A stretch of DNA of 64,000 bases from Cycas panzhihuaensis (Eukaryota > Cycadophyta): positions 228,787,741-228,851,740 of the forward strand of contig CM041465.1 of assembly GCA_023213395.1 (NCBI GenBank), given 5' to 3'. The translations under genes and the position numbers were made by a program. The notes below the pieces were generated by a model. That model did not search any database, was not told where the DNA came from, and worked only from the letters and a program-made list of their open reading frames with translations. This document shows, one piece after another, positions 33,669 through 45,978 of the stretch (its first letter is position 1; each line of letters begins with the position of its first letter).

Positions 33669-36600
33669 CTATTTTAATCCTAATTGGTTTCTAAAACTAG
33701 TAAATTTTTCTCTGCTAAGAGGTTTGGTAAGGATATCAACAGTTTGGCTTTTTGATGTACAATATAGAAGTTCAACTTCTTTGTTTTGAACTTTTTCCCT
33801 GATAAAATGATGATGTACTTCGATATGTTTGGTTCTTGCATGCAGTACTGGATTCTTTGTCATTTTGATTGTGCTTTGATTGTCACAGAATAATTGAGTA
33901 GGCTTTGTTTGTTCTTGTCCTTGTTGCTTAAGAAGTTGTCTGATCCAAACTCCTTCACATGCTACATTGACTGCTGACTTGTATTTTGCTTTCGTTGATG
34001 ACAAGGCAACTGTATGCTGCTTCTTGCTGCTCTAGGAGATGAAGGTTGTTCCTAAAAGGAAACAATGCCCTGATGTTGATTTTCTGTCTGTTTTATCCCC
34101 AGCCTAATTAGAGTCACAAAAACCTGTTAGTTGCATATCATTATTTTTTGTATATTACAATCCCAGGTTTACAGTTCCTTTTGGATATCGAAGAATTCTT
34201 TTTGCAACATTCCAATGAGGTATTTTGGGATTCTCCATAAATCTAGAAACTACACCGATTGCATAGGAAATATCTGGTTGTGTATTTGTAAGATAAATTA
34301 GACTTCCAATCAATTGTCTGTGCAATGTTGCATGAACTGGTTGTGCTTCTTGTTCAGCATTTAATACACATCCAATTTCCATTGGAGTGGCAACACTGTT
34401 GCAACTTTCCATATTGAACTTGTTTAATAGGTTCTTTATGTATTTAAATTGAGATAGGACAACAAAATCATTGTTTTGTCCTATTGCCATTCCCAAGTAA
34501 TAATGCAACATACCAAGGTCTGTCATTTCAAACACCTTTTCAAATTACTTTTTGATGAGTGCAATAGAATTTTCATCGTCTCCTGTGATCAACATGTCAT
34601 CCACATACACCACAGTGACGGATATTATTCCTTGATTAGATTTTACATACAAACTATGATTTGACTCACACCTGTAAAAGCCATTTTGGATTAGATATGT
34701 ATCCAGCTTGGCATACCAAGCTCTTGGTGCTTGTTTGGGTATGTACAAAGCCGCCTTTTTCAGTTTGCAAACTAGATTTTGTTGTCCTGGCTTTATGTAT
34801 CCTTCAGGTTGATACATATAAACTTCTTCCTGGAGATCTTCATTCAGAATGCACTCTTAACATCCATCTGATAAATTTTCCATCCTTTTTGAGCAGCAAG
34901 GGCAATTATTGTTCTTACAGTGTTCAACCTAGCCATTGGGGAGAATGTTTCTTCATAGTCAATTCTAGCTGTTTATGTGTAGCCTTTTGCTACCAACCTT
35001 GCTTTGTACTTCTCAATTTCACTGTTTATTTTTTTTTCACCTTATATACCCATTTGCAGTTTACAATGGGTTTACCTTTAGGTGGTGCTACCGGATCCCT
35101 TGTTTCGTTTTTATAAATGGCTTTTATCTTTGCATCCATTGTTGTTCTCCATGTTTGAAGTTTGCTTGCTTCTTTATAAGTGTTTGGTTCAACAGAGCAA
35201 ACCAAAACTTGAGGCTTTTGAGACCTTGTTTGATGTTCAAATACTTCTCCTTTTGTTTCTTCAAGAGTTTTGAGATACCACTTGGGTACCCTTCTAGAGC
35301 TTTGTTCTTGTGATGGTCTTGGCTCTTCATCTTCTGGGTGGATACTGGAATCACTTACTTGTTGAGTGTCAGATGTCTTTTCTTATGAAGTATTAGTTTA
35401 TGATTCAATACTATCAGAGGTGATATCTGACTTATCTTCTGGTAGAGTCATTTTTGAACTTTGACCACTAATGTTCATTTCCTGATATTCAGTCTCGGTG
35501 ACTCTTTTTCCTTCGTCGAATATTACATCTCTGCTTACATAAAGTTTGTCTGTCTTTGGATCAAAAAAATAGTATGCTTTTGAGCGACTACTATATCCAA
35601 CCATCACACATTCTATGCTTTTGTTATCTAGCTTGGTCCTTTTTTTGTCAGGAATGTGTACATATGCTTTGGAGCCAAAAACTTTGAGATGACTTACATT
35701 GGGTTTGTGTCATGTCCATGCCTCTTCAGGTGTTGTTTCACCCAGCACTTGAGTCATACTCCTATTGATTAAGTACACGGTTGTGTTTACTGCCTCTGCC
35801 CAATATTTCTTTCTAACTTCCTTGTCATTTAACATACACCGAGCCATTTGTAAAATTCTTTTGTTCATTCTCTCTGCTACACTGTTTGATTGGGGTATAT
35901 ACAGAGTTGTGATTTGTCTGCAGATTCCATGCACTTTACAAAAATGGAGAAATTCATTGGACACAAACTCACTGCCACCGTTTGAGTGAATACATTTGAT
36001 TTTCTTGTTGCTTTCCAATTCTGCTTCAGGTTTGAATTCTTTGAAATAATCAAACATATTTGACTTGCTAGACAGGAAGTATACCCATATTTTTTTGGAG
36101 AAGTCATCAATGAAGGTTAGGAAATACCTTGCTCCATTGGTTGAAATTGGTGTAAACGGACCACACAAATCAGTATGAATTAGATCCAGCTTATCTTGTG
36201 CTTGCCATGTGCTTTTTGAAAAGGGAATCTTATGTTGTTTCCCCATCATGCAGCTTTTGCATACAAATGAATTAAATGGAATATCAGGCAGACCATTTAC
36301 CATTTTTTGAATTTTTAAAATTTTCTAATCTATCATGGGAGATATGACCATACTTCAAATGCCACATTTCATTAGTATCTTTGCTAATCACAATAAGTGA
36401 ATTTACATCCGAGAGAGATTTAATGGGTCCTTTGTCAGGTAGCACAGAAGTGGAGAGGAGCTTGTAAAGCCTGTTACATTTTTCTCCTTCGGTAATTACA
36501 ACACCATTCTTTTTCATATCTAGAATGTAGCAATGGCCCTTTTCATCAAATATTGTTCTTAGTCCTTTTTCACTTAACTGAGATGCTGGCAGAAGATTTT

Positions 36601-36901
36601 ACTTCATTCTTGGTACAAAGAAAACATTACCTATTCGCTGAATCTTCTCATCAATTTTTATGGCTCTTTGTCCTATCCCTTTTATGTGCAAGGGAAAGTT
36701 ATCTCCTAACTCCACAGATTTGTTGAGAACATATGGTTTGAGGATTTGAAACCATTCTTCAATTCCAATGATGTGATGTGAAGCTCCTGAGTCAACATAC
36801 CAGTTTTCTGAAGCACTAAGACTTGTTGCTAATGCTGCTACAAAAGCAGTTTCGACTTCTTCTTCTATTGAGTTTCGTTCTTTGCTATAGTTTCTAGACA
36901 C
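33669..36901 (-). pseudogene. pol: Copia pol of element F2
   Basis: Protease WYVDSGASHHIIG is intact (36599-36901). Integrase (35710-36517) has WHLKYGH, CMMGKQHKIPF, HTDLCGP, then HSNGG (catalytic Asp replaced) and NSVAERMNKRI. RT (34155-34817) has KQAPRAWYAKLDTY and VVYVDDMLITG intact, then MFEMTDLGMLHYYLGM and IGSLIYLTNTQPDISYA. RNase H (33669-34004) has SSTKAKYKSAVNVACEGVW and VDILTKPLSREKF. Several stops and frame changes separate the blocks. It is better preserved than F, in line with a later insertion. Confidence 0.9.
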
Positions 36902-36904
36902 TTG

Positions 36905-37681
36905 CTTGCCCTTTTGAATTTGTACTTGTCACTGGTAACATTGGTCTGGATAATGGCCTGTTTGTCTGCAGTGATAGAAGACATCAAAGCTTGTACAATT
37001 ACTGGAGAAATGACCTAATTTTCCACTATGGAAGCAAACTCTGGCATCACGTGGAGGATTAACAGTAGCTCTTCCTTGTCCCCTTCCTTCAGTCCAGCGT
37101 CCTTTGTAACCAGATGTTGTTCTTCCTCTCATTCTAACATTATATTGGCCTCGTCCTCGACCTCCTAAATGAGGCTTGGTGAAAAGTGCTTCTTCAACTT
37201 CAACATCTTCTTCATATGGATGGTTCCTTTGTTCTTGACTAAGCATTTGACCTGTAAGAGCATCAAAGGTCATCATAGCTATTTGTCCGCCTCCTATCAA
37301 CATGTTTACCATGTTATCAAATGACTTTGATAACTTATTAAGCACAAGATGTATTAATTTTGTGTCAATTACTTTGTCTCTAGTTGTGTGGAGAGCATTT
37401 TTGACGTTTGCCAGTTTAGCTATGAATTCATATATTGTCTGTCCTTCTTTCATTTTAAGCTTATAAAGTTCCTCTCTGAGGGCAACTATTCTGGCTTCAT
37501 TTTTTCTAGTAAACATGGAGGAAATAATTTTCCAGATCTCATGAGCACTTTCGACACCATCCACATAAACTAGTAGTGAATCAGAAATTGAAAGTTTAAG
37601 AACAGATACTGTAACATTATTTCTTTCTTCCCAACTTAATAAATCAACTATGTTGGTGGGCTGTTTTTCATCACCAATGGT
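36905..37681 (-). pseudogene. gag: Copia gag of F2, main part
   Basis: It continues the gag start at 42591 after removal of G. It contains the UBN2-like capsid segment (VESAHEIWKIISSMF, ALREELYKLKMKEGQTI), a Gly/Arg-rich region (GGRGRGQYNVRMRGRTTSG) and two degenerate zinc knuckles. CFHSGKLGHFSSNC has its second Cys as Ser; FYHCRQTGHYPDQC has its first Cys as Phe. The open frame of 211 codons from 37564 is intact, and the upstream part is open to the insertion point. Confidence 0.85.
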
Positions 37682-38230
37682 TGTTAAACCTTATGTTTAC
37701 ATGTTAAGATAATGTATTTTTATTTTCATGTAATATGTGTACTTTTTACTTTAGGGGCGACTTATCACTTGATAAAATGCACACCCACCTTCTTTCTAGT
37801 GACACAACGTTGTCACTAAAGGGTCAAATGGACCCTCATGCATTTTTGCTCACATGAGAGCCCAAAAGGACACATGTCCAACATGCAAGGCATGTATCTT
37901 GGATGTTTGACACTTGTCAAACACCCAAGGCCTTAGGTCTCTCATCTCACTCTATATAATGAGACCTCTTCTCATTGTCTCATAGGAGAGTTGGAGTTGT
38001 ATTGTTATGCTGTCAGTTTACTAATCAAACTGTTCATTCTTTGGAGGTTGGACCAATTCCAACTCCACATAGTGGGTATCATTTTCTCTTGCTCCTTCAT
38101 TTATGTTTTGTCTCTTTGCTTTCTCTTTACCTTGAGATTATTATACTAGTTTGTATTGGTGCAACTAGAACTAGAGTGATCCTAGTTTCTAGATCTTGAG
38201 ACTGTTGAGGCCATCTAGCCTCTTTTCACA
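37682..38230 (+). repeat. 5' LTR of element G
   Basis: TGTTAAACC...TTTTCACA with TATA box at 37953-37959. The U3 palindrome seen in sister LTRs is collapsed here to TTATCACTTGATAA (from about 37770), while the 3' LTR keeps the full form. Confidence 0.95.
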
Positions 38231-38232
38231 TT

Positions 38233-38244
38233 TGGTATCAGAGC
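38233..38244 (+). promoter_or_regulatory. Primer-binding site of element G
   Basis: TGGTATCAGAGC, two bases after the LTR, complementary to initiator-Met tRNA. Confidence 0.9.
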
Positions 38245-38700
38245 AAGAGGAGACTAGCTCCCTCTGTTCTGTTTTACAACTGCTCAAGGAGATTTGAAGA
38301 AAGCTACAAACCTTTGGTGATGACCTTCGCACTCCGAAGGCGATCCAAGGTTTGTTTGAAGATTTTTCTTGCAGGTTCAAGACTTTACTGGAGTATTTTA
38401 GAAGGAGGAGCTTTACTCAAATCTGAATTTTTTTTTTCAGATTTTTTTTTACAAGGTTTTTGAGCAAAGTACTCATGTTTTTCATTGTTTTTTCATTAAA
38501 AATCAAAATTTCTGAGTTATTTCTTCTCATAGTTCAGGTGCTAGCATATTATGTAGGTCACTAAAACTCTTTAATGAAGTTTATTTCAAGTTTTTAAACC
38601 TTTTGCAAGCAGTGAACTGTTTTTGGGCTATTTTTAGCCCTCAAACCCCATTAAGGAACTCAAAACCCTTAGTGCTGTCTGTATTTAGCTTGTTTTTTGC
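38245..38700 (+). other. Shortened leader of element G
   Basis: It is homologous to about 56416-56840 of H, then joins directly to protease-coding sequence. The junction lies in a short stretch similar in both sources (CAATCAGTTTGCAGATG side retained). The first in-frame ATG of the next frame (38603) lies in this leader, so a fusion of leader-derived residues to the protease could be read. Confidence 0.7.
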
Positions 38701-39025
38701 TAGAAACCACTCTAATCAGTTTGCAGATGAAGACAAACTGTTTTGTGCATATCAAACATCCAGGGTTGATGAAACTTGGATTATTGATTCTGGAGCTTCA
38801 CAACACATGACTGGAAGTGAAGAGCTCCTCACCAACATCAAGGAAGGCAAAGGTCAATCAATGACCTTTGGGAATAATCAATCTGTCAAAATCTCAGGAG
38901 TAGGCACAATAACTCCATTTTGTTCTTCATCAAATCCTTCGTCCTCATTTCCCGATGGCAATGCCTATTTAATACCTTCAATGGACAAAAATTTACTATC
39001 TGTTAGCAAGTTGGACAAGCAATGA
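38603..39025 (+). pseudogene. pol: Protease part of G pol, joined to leader
   Basis: About 35 leader-derived residues precede the copia protease: ADEDKLFCAYQTSRVDETW, IIDSGASQHMTGSEELL and LIPSMDKNLLSVSKLDKQ. Unlike in A and H, the catalytic DSGAS is intact. The frame ends at a stop at about 39023. Confidence 0.85.
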
Positions 39026-39115
39026 TGAGTGTATTGTTCCAAAACGGAAATGTATAATTAGTGACAAAGAAGACCAAGTAGTAGTCATGGCTATGAGGAT
39101 CAAGGCCTCTACAAG

Positions 39116-39826
39116 TTGGATGCAAATAATATAACACTTGATTCTGCTTACTCTGGTTCCATTGTCACTCCTTACTTGTCCAAGATGCAACTTTGGCATC
39201 AACGTCTAGGCCATTTGAGCTTAGACAATTTGAGGCAGATGATCAACAAGAACATGGTATATGGGCTTCCAAAGATCTATGGAACAAAGTGTCTTTGTGA
39301 AGCGTGCATTATCGGAACTCAACATCGCTTGCCTTTCCCTAAAGGCAAAGCGTGGCGTGCGTCACATCCTCTGCAGCTAGTACATTCGGATTTGTGTGGA
39401 CCTATGTCCACATCATCTTTTGGAGGAGCTTTGTATTACATCTCTTTCATTGATGACTTTTCTCACAAAATTTGGGTCTATTTCATCAAACACAAATCTG
39501 AACCATTTTCCAAGTTCAAAGAATTCAAACTTGAAGTGGAAAATGAGTCTGGCCATTCAATCAAAATATTAAGGATAGACAATGGAGGTGAATTTACATC
39601 AAATGAATTCACCCAATACTGCAAGGATAACGGCATTCGGAGACAACTGACGATACCTCACACTTCTCAACAAAATGGAGTCTCCGAACGAATGAACCGA
39701 ACTTTGGCCAATAAAGCCAAAGCTATGATGCATGCACAAGGACTCACTCGAGCCATCAAGCGTAAGCATTTCACACAGCTGCTTATGTGGCCAATCGCAG
39801 TCCTACTACAGCAGTCACCAACATGA
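39116..39826 (+). pseudogene. pol: Integrase of element G
   Basis: A 236-codon open frame holds the zinc motif (WHQRLGH...CLCEACIIG) and all three catalytic-core boxes: HSDLCG, RIDNGGEF and QQNGVSERMNRTL, each with its acidic residue. It loses frame at about 39826; the post-core part continues in another frame (39830-39975). It is the best preserved integrase in the window. Confidence 0.9.
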
Positions 39827-39979
39827 CACCCGAGGAGGCATGGTCTGGCAAAAAGCCTACTGTCAGCCATTTGAGGACTTTTGGGTGCACTGCTTATATG
39901 CACATTCTCGATTAGCAAAGGAAGAAATTAGCTAAAATACATCTTTGTAGGGTATGCCATTCACAGCAAAGCCTACAAG

Positions 39980-41905
39980 TTGTATGATCCAATAGGGAAG
40001 AAAATGCATCTCTCAAGAGATGTCATCTTTGCTGAAGAAGATCACAAGGAGGTGCAAACAACATCCATGCAACCTCCCGTTGACAAAGTCAAGAAGATTG
40101 TTGAGGCCTTCCTTCCTTCTCAATCCTCTACACCATGTTCATCATCTGCACCAGCTGGACCGTCTACTTCAACTGAATTTGCTCGACTTGATCCAAGCAC
40201 ATCTTCTGTTGACCAACCACTTACACCAGAAGATCTTGAGGTTCAAGTAACTTCAATTCAAAAGTTACCCAAATGGTACACACAAATAGTTCAGGACGGT
40301 CACATCATTGAAGGAAAACGTCCATCTAAATATCGAAGAAACCAATTATGCACTTATGGTCAAGTGCTTTGTGTTGATGAGCCTTCCACTTTTGAGGAGG
40401 CTTCTAAAAATGAAAATTGGAAGGCTGCCATGGATGAAGAAATCCATTCTATTGAAAAGAATGGAACTTGGAATTTGGTGGAATTGGCTAAACACAAACA
40501 GGCAATCAGTTGCAAATGGGTCTACAAGACCAAATTCCATTCTGATGGTTCACTTAAAAGGCAGAAAGCACGCCTTGTTGCAAAAGGATTTAAACAAAAA
40601 GAAGGCATAGATTATGAAGAAACTTTTGCCCCAGTGGCGAACATGAATACCATCAGACTTCTCTTGGCCTTAGCTGCTCAATGCAAATGGCCTGTTTACC
40701 AGATGGACGTGAAGAGCACCTTTCTTAATGGCGATCTTCAGGAGGAGGTGTATTTGGAGCAACCTCCCGGATACAAAGTACAAGGCAAGGAGCATCTTGT
40801 ATATTGCCTAAAAAAGGCGTTATATGGCTTAAAGCAAGCTCCAAGGGCATGGTACTCGAAGATCGATGACTACTTCTTGAGACATGGGTTTCATCGATCT
40901 ACTTGATCCTAATCAGATATAAAAAATGAAACGAACCATGTAATTTTTGTTGCCTTGTATGTAGATGACTTAGTGATCACTGGTAGTGACACTAAGATGA
41001 TTCACATTCTCCAAGATGACTTGAAGAGAAGTTTCGAGATGACACATCTTGGACTTCTCCATTACTTTTTAGGCTTTGAGATATGGCAACAACCAGGCTA
41101 TATCTTCATCTCCCAAGCGAAATATTCTTGGGACATTTTGCAGCGGTTCAGGATGCATGACTGCAAATCAGCGCCTACACCTATGGAGAATGGTTCTAAG
41201 CTTACTCTCAATGAGGAAGCTGCACCGGCAGATCCCACACTTTACCGTGAGCTTGATTGGGAGTCTCATTTATCTCACCAACACTCGACCGGATATTTCA
41301 TTTGTTGTTGGGATTTGCTCACGTTACATGTCTCAACCCAATCGATACACCGAATGCGAACAAACGCATACTTAAGTACATCAAAGGCACATTGCAACAT
41401 GGCCTTGAGTATGCACATAATGAGAACTTCACTCCGAAGGGTTCTCGATTCGATTAGGCGCGGTTGCCAAGATAGTAGAAGATCAACCTCGGGATACTGT
41501 TTTTCCCTTGGTTTAGCAGTTGTTTCGTGGAGTTGCAAGAAGCAACCCAATGTTACCTTGTCCTCCACCGAAGCAGAGTACAAAGCTATAGTCAGCACAG
41601 CTTGTGAGGCTATCTAGCTACGACGGACTCTTGGGGAACTTGGACTTGAACAGGGTCACCCCACCAGGATACATTGCAACAATCAAAGTGTGCTCAAGTT
41701 AGCTAAGAATCCAGTGTTTCATGCACGGACAAAACACATCGAGGTTCACCATCACTTCATCAGAGAGCATGTGCAGAATGGTGAGATCAACCTCCAAAGA
41801 TGCACTCCATGAGGAGCAGACAGCAGACATCTTTACCAAGTCTCTTGGTAGAGAAAAGTTTGTAAAATTTAGAGATGGTCTTGGTGTTCGACTTAACATT
41901 GTAAA
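39980..41905 (+). pseudogene. pol: RT-RNase H of element G
   Basis: Frame 39980-40906 (308 codons) runs from the KKMHLSRDVIF integrase end through the linker into RT (GIDYEETFAPVANMNTIR, VYQMDVKSTFLNGDLQEEV, ALYGLKQAPRAWYSK). A stop and frameshift at about 40907-40950 precede MYVDDLVITGSD (40955-41617, YVDD intact). A further frameshift at about 41250 affects the RQLIGSLIYLTN part. RNase H follows with DSRRSTSGYCFS and SSTEAEYKAIV. The tail (to about 41905) ends FTKSLGREKFVKFRDG before the polypurine tract. Confidence 0.9.
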
Positions 41906-41918
41906 CAGTAAGGGAGGG

Positions 41919-42472
41919 TGTTAAACTTTATGTTTACATGTTAAGATAATGTACTTTTATTTTCATGTAATATGTGTACTTTTTACTTTAGGGGTGACTT
42001 ATCACTTAAGTGATAAAGTGCACACCCACATTCTTTCTAGTGACACAACGTTGTCACTAAAGGGTCAAATAGACCCTCATGCATTTTTGCTCACATGAGA
42101 GCCCAGAAGGACACATGTCCAACATGCAAGGCATGTATCTTGGATGTTTGACACTTGTCAAACATCTAAGGCCTTAGGTCTCTCATCTCACTCTATATAA
42201 TGAGACCTCTTCTCATTGTCTCATAAGAGAGTTGGAGTCAGATTGTTATCTTTGTCAATTTGCTAATCAAACTGTTCATTCTTTGGAGGTTGGACCAATT
42301 CCAACTCTACATATTTGGTATCATTTTCTCTTGCTCCTTCATTCATGTTTTGTCTCTTTGCTTTCTCTTTACCTTGAGATTATTATTCTAGTTTGTATTG
42401 GTGCAACTAGAACTAGAGTGATCCTACTTTCTAGATCTTGAGACTGTTGAGGCCATCTAGCCTCTTTTCACA
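41919..42472 (+). repeat. 3' LTR of element G
   Basis: 554 bp, with the complete 18-bp palindrome at about 41999-42016 and the long TTGGATGTTTGACA hairpin at about 42139. Confidence 0.95.
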
Positions 42473-42477
42473 GTGGT

Positions 42478-42591
42478 GACTTTCCAGGCATTTTTTGCTC
42501 TTAAAAGGCCTTCAATCTTGATTTTCCAAATACTAAAGTTCATTTCGGTCAATTTATTAACTTTGGACAATGCTACAGCAGAGGAGGCCAT
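42478..42591 (-). pseudogene. gag: Start of F2 gag, separated by insertion G
   Basis: ATG at 42591, then MASSAVALSKVNKLTEMNF, SIWKIKIEGLLRAKNAWKV. This is the copia gag N-terminal signature with the Trp intact, unlike A, H and I. It continues at 37681 on the far side of G. Confidence 0.85.
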
Positions 42592-43356
42592 GAGGAGATA
42601 ATAATTAAATAAAAAACAGTTCGAAAAAGTTTGTAGCAGGGCTTTACGGCCGTACAGTGTACAGAAAGGTACGAATTTTTGCAGGTGTACAGAACTGATA
42701 AAAAATGGGTCCAAAATGAAGTGCTTGACAAGAGGAGTCCAGATGTACAATTTTTTTTTTTTTTTCCAGTTGATGTCTAGTTTGGTCAGAAATTGAGATC
42801 GAATCTTTGATGGACGAGTAGGGTTGGAAATGAAAATTGCTTCAAATAAAAAATATACTCTGAGTTTGGATTCGAAATTGATCTCAAAAGTTCCATATTG
42901 AAAAGATGAAGAGAATGAAATGGGTATTACCTGGTTTAATTGATCCGTATGGAAGAAATGAGCAGATTTCTCCAAAAACTCGTGCACTTATAAAATGGGT
43001 CAAAACCCTGGCAAAACGTCTTCAAAATTCTTCGTGCCTTTAGAAGAAAGTGACGACCATACCAAGACGAGCTAAGTGACGACCATACCAAGACGAGCTT
43101 GCTGGTGAAATTTGGGCTTAATCTGAGCACTTTTTTTTTTTTCTTTCTTTTGTTCGTACAGGGTCTGTACAATGTCCGTACTTCTAGCAATAAATGAGAT
43201 TCATCTTTTGGAGATTGCTTGTGCTTCAATTCCGCTCTCTTCTCTTGAGATTTTGATCCTATCTTCTTTGAATTCAGACAGTAAATTAAAACCCTAATGG
43301 ACTCCTCTTTTAGATTCAGACAGTGAATTAAATTTTTGACCAAATGGTCACAACCC
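42592..43356 (-). other. Leader of element F2
   Basis: Non-coding leader between primer site and gag. It holds a 14-T run (about 42752) and a short tandem duplication of AGTGACGACCATACCAAGAC at about 43048-43096. Reading frames here are not credible genes. Confidence 0.6.
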
Positions 43357-43368
43357 GCTTTGATACCA
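43357..43368 (-). promoter_or_regulatory. Primer-binding site of element F2
   Basis: GCTTTGATACCA on the + strand, one mismatch from the initiator-Met site, adjacent to the LTR. Confidence 0.85.
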
Positions 43369-43567
43369 CGTGAAAAGAAATCTCTCCAGTGCTTTATTCA
43401 TCATTGTGAATCTATAAATACATTACAGAGAGTACATAACATATGGAAACCACTTGATAGGATTATGGCACTTGTCATTCTTACATAGAAAGGGGTAATG
43501 ATACATGACCCTCATGAGATACTTTAGAAAAGACTTAAATAGCCTACATAAAACATTACTTTTAACA
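43369..43567 (-). repeat. 5' LTR of element F2
   Basis: It is 199 bp and pairs with 33459-33657. Its first base pair (CG) differs from the TG of its partner. Confidence 0.9.
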
Positions 43568-43572
43568 ACAGA

Positions 43573-44648
43573 AGATTCATCTTCATTTTAGGTACGTAAT
43601 ACACACTTTTAAATTTACCTCTACAAGTGAAATAGTACCAACACCCTCAACAGGCAACACACTTGCATCTCCAAGAATGATTTTTGCTTCACTAGGACCA
43701 ACATTCCATGCATCAAAGTTCTGCTTTTCAAAAGAAATGTGGTTGCACTCTTGAGTTGAAATCTAGTTGTCTCTTCAATTTGATTCAGTTGGCAATGTTG
43801 ATACTTTTGCACAATGAGTTGCAACACTCTTTGTTTTCTCATTCTTACTTGCTTTGCGTTTGTCCTACCTTTTGAACCAATAATTCTTTTCTTTATGGCC
43901 ATCTTTCTTGCAGTAAGTACGTTTACCAACAAACTCCTTCTTCTCCCAAGATGTTTCTCCTAATTTTTATTTAGACGTTTCTTCCTAAATGCTCTCTCCT
44001 TTACGTCTTCATGACTAAGATTTGACTTGATTCAAAACCATCAAGCAAACCATACTGCTTCAACTTGGCATCCTTGGCTAGAATGAGACCTTTCAACTTC
44101 TCAAATGATTCACCCTCCATTACTTCATCTCTTGCATTACTTCATCTCTTGCATAAATGGTTTGGAAGGTTTTAAATGGAACTGATAATTTTGACATAAT
44201 TAATGTAAACAACAAGTCATCATCAATTGAGCCTAACTTTATCTCTTCTAATTTGTTCCTCAAATCCATGATTTTATTCAGGTAGGCACTTATGTTTCTT
44301 TTGTCTTCTATTGTTGCATTAAGAAGCTCTATCATCAAAGCAACAAGGCGATTTGTCTTCTTTTTTTCGAATGTCTGACATAAATTTGTCCAAATTTTGT
44401 TTGGTTTACCTAGGTTGTGGAGTATGGCCTTCTGGTCTGGTGCTAGAGACAGTCTCAATAGTCCAACAACCATAAACTTTTTCTCCTCTTAGCAAACTCT
44501 CTCTTTCTCATCTAAGGGAATATCAAGTAGCTCATCTTTTGTAATTCTCCAAAGTCTATTTTACCATTAAAACCAACTCCTTGTTAGCCTTCCACTCACT
44601 GAAATTGTTTCCATTAAAAATGACTTGAGGCATCATACTCTCAATCAT
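43573..44648 (-). pseudogene. gag: Copia gag and zinc knuckle of element F
   Basis: ATG at 44648 begins MIESMMPQVIFNGNNFSEW, a copia gag start. Frame 44120-44473 carries the UBN2 capsid region (KIWTNLCQTFEKKKTNRL, DLRNKLEEIKLGSIDDDLL). A zinc-knuckle remnant TYCKKDGHKEKNYW follows at about 43880-43920, with outer Cys residues lost. Frame 43621-43932 leads to the protease. It is broken by stops and frameshifts and cut by F2 at 43572. Confidence 0.8.
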
Positions 44649-45965
44649 GAGAAACATACTAAAAAAAGAGTTGTTTTGATGTATAGTCACTTGGACAGGT
44701 CCCAACACACCTCACAACCTCCGTTTACTAGCAACTTTGCCAGAAAATGCGATTTTTAATGATTGAATAGTAAATTTCAATAGTATCAACTTTGCCTTGG
44801 CTTTGGGTTTTAGTGTTCTTACGCTTTCCAAAGATAGGATGCTAAAACACACTTCAATTTGCAAAAAAAAGCTTGAAAACGTGGAAAAATCTACAGTTTT
44901 GTGTCTTAATATGATAAGTTTGAATTTTTAAGGAATCACGCAAAAATTTTGCTCGAAATGATGATATTCGAGTTGAAATCATAAAAAATGAGAAGTGCAA
45001 TGGCATTTTCCCTCCAAACTTCAGAATATATACACGTTTTAAAAAAGGAATCAAGTGAATATGCTTAATATGGGCAACTGTGTCCTTTTCACCTATGCGC
45101 CTTTTAGTACCTCACATGACTTTATAAAATGATACAAAAAGTCAAAATGAAATATTTTTCATTAGTATTAAGATTCTTAACCTTACTTTGTAATAGGCGA
45201 CGCAAAATTAAAATCCGGTGACTCAAATAAACAACGATGACTATGTGTGACATTTAGGCCTTCCCGTGTAGCTTCTATCGACTAGATACAATCAAATAGT
45301 CTTGCTACAGATATGAAGAAGATGTATATGCTTCTTCCAAATGTCAACACTCAGTAGTTTAACTGCCAATGAGTCTATGGACTTTCTAACAAGTGAGTAG
45401 GAGTTCTATAATGTTATCTACTAACCAAAATTCGAGTCAACACACTCCGTTGACATCAAATGCGTCTACATAATCTTCAAAATTGCCCAACACTAACACA
45501 AGTTGAAAACTTCCTTGAGTGGATCCAATCACACCGATGATTGGTGTTAATCTGCCCTTTGATGATCAATTACTTACTTTGATGCCCAACAATGTCAATT
45601 GACCTTCAAATGGAGCCCAATGCTCTCAAATCATGGCCAATACAACCTAAAACTGTAAGAACATTGTCAATTTTGGCTCAATAGGCATATGGAGTGTCCA
45701 ACATGCCCAATCAACCCTAGATGGCTTCAATACAAGCCTAACATGGTCTGAAGTGTGCCCAATATTGTTTTTATCCCTTGAATAGTGAAAAAAATCTCAT
45801 TAATAGGTGAAATCCACCTCCTCAACCACCATTGCACTGTTGCATCACTCTTCTGGTTGTTGGAAAAGATTAAAATCATTAGAACAAGGATTTACTAGCG
45901 TTACCAAGTAACCTTTGATCTTATCACATCCACCCAACCTCACCTTAGCTGTGTACTCCATTCAA
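44649..45965 (-). other. Leader of element F
   Basis: Long AT-rich stretch between primer site and gag. No frame with recognisable content; the longest (44854-45054) is not supported. Confidence 0.55.
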
Positions 45966-45976
45966 CTTTGATACCA
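45966..45976 (-). promoter_or_regulatory. Primer-binding site of element F
   Basis: CTTTGATACCA on the + strand reads TGGTATCAAAG on the element strand, one mismatch from the initiator-Met site. Confidence 0.7.
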
Positions 45977-45978
45977 TA

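Larger units (their letters stand above)
37682..42472 (+). mobile_element. Ty1/copia retrotransposon G, gag-less copy
   Basis: It has LTRs at 37682-38230 and 41919-42472, primer site at 38233-38244 and polypurine tract AAGGGAGGG at 41910-41918. Flanking 5-mers ATGGT (37677-37681) and GTGGT (42473-42477) match at 4 of 5. It is 4791 bp against 7614 bp for sister element H: almost the whole gag and much of the leader are missing, with the leader joined to the protease at about 38700. It lies in opposite orientation inside gag of F2. It is non-autonomous by structure. Confidence 0.95.
33459..43567 (-). mobile_element. Ty1/copia retrotransposon F2, interrupted by G
   Basis: It has short LTRs of 199 bp (33459-33657 and 43369-43567) with about fifteen mismatches. 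The flanking 5-mers ACTGA (33454-33458) and ACAGA (43568-43572) match at 4 of 5. Primer site at 43357-43368 (TGGTATCAAAGC, one mismatch from consensus). Gag and pol run on the - strand. Removing G leaves about 5.3 kb, a compact copia element. It is of a different family from A, G and H. Confidence 0.9.

Noticed and set aside
34661-35313. Cys/Phe-rich + strand frames of 100-150 codons
   Set aside because: Antisense shadows of F2 RT; the - strand carries clear RT motifs.
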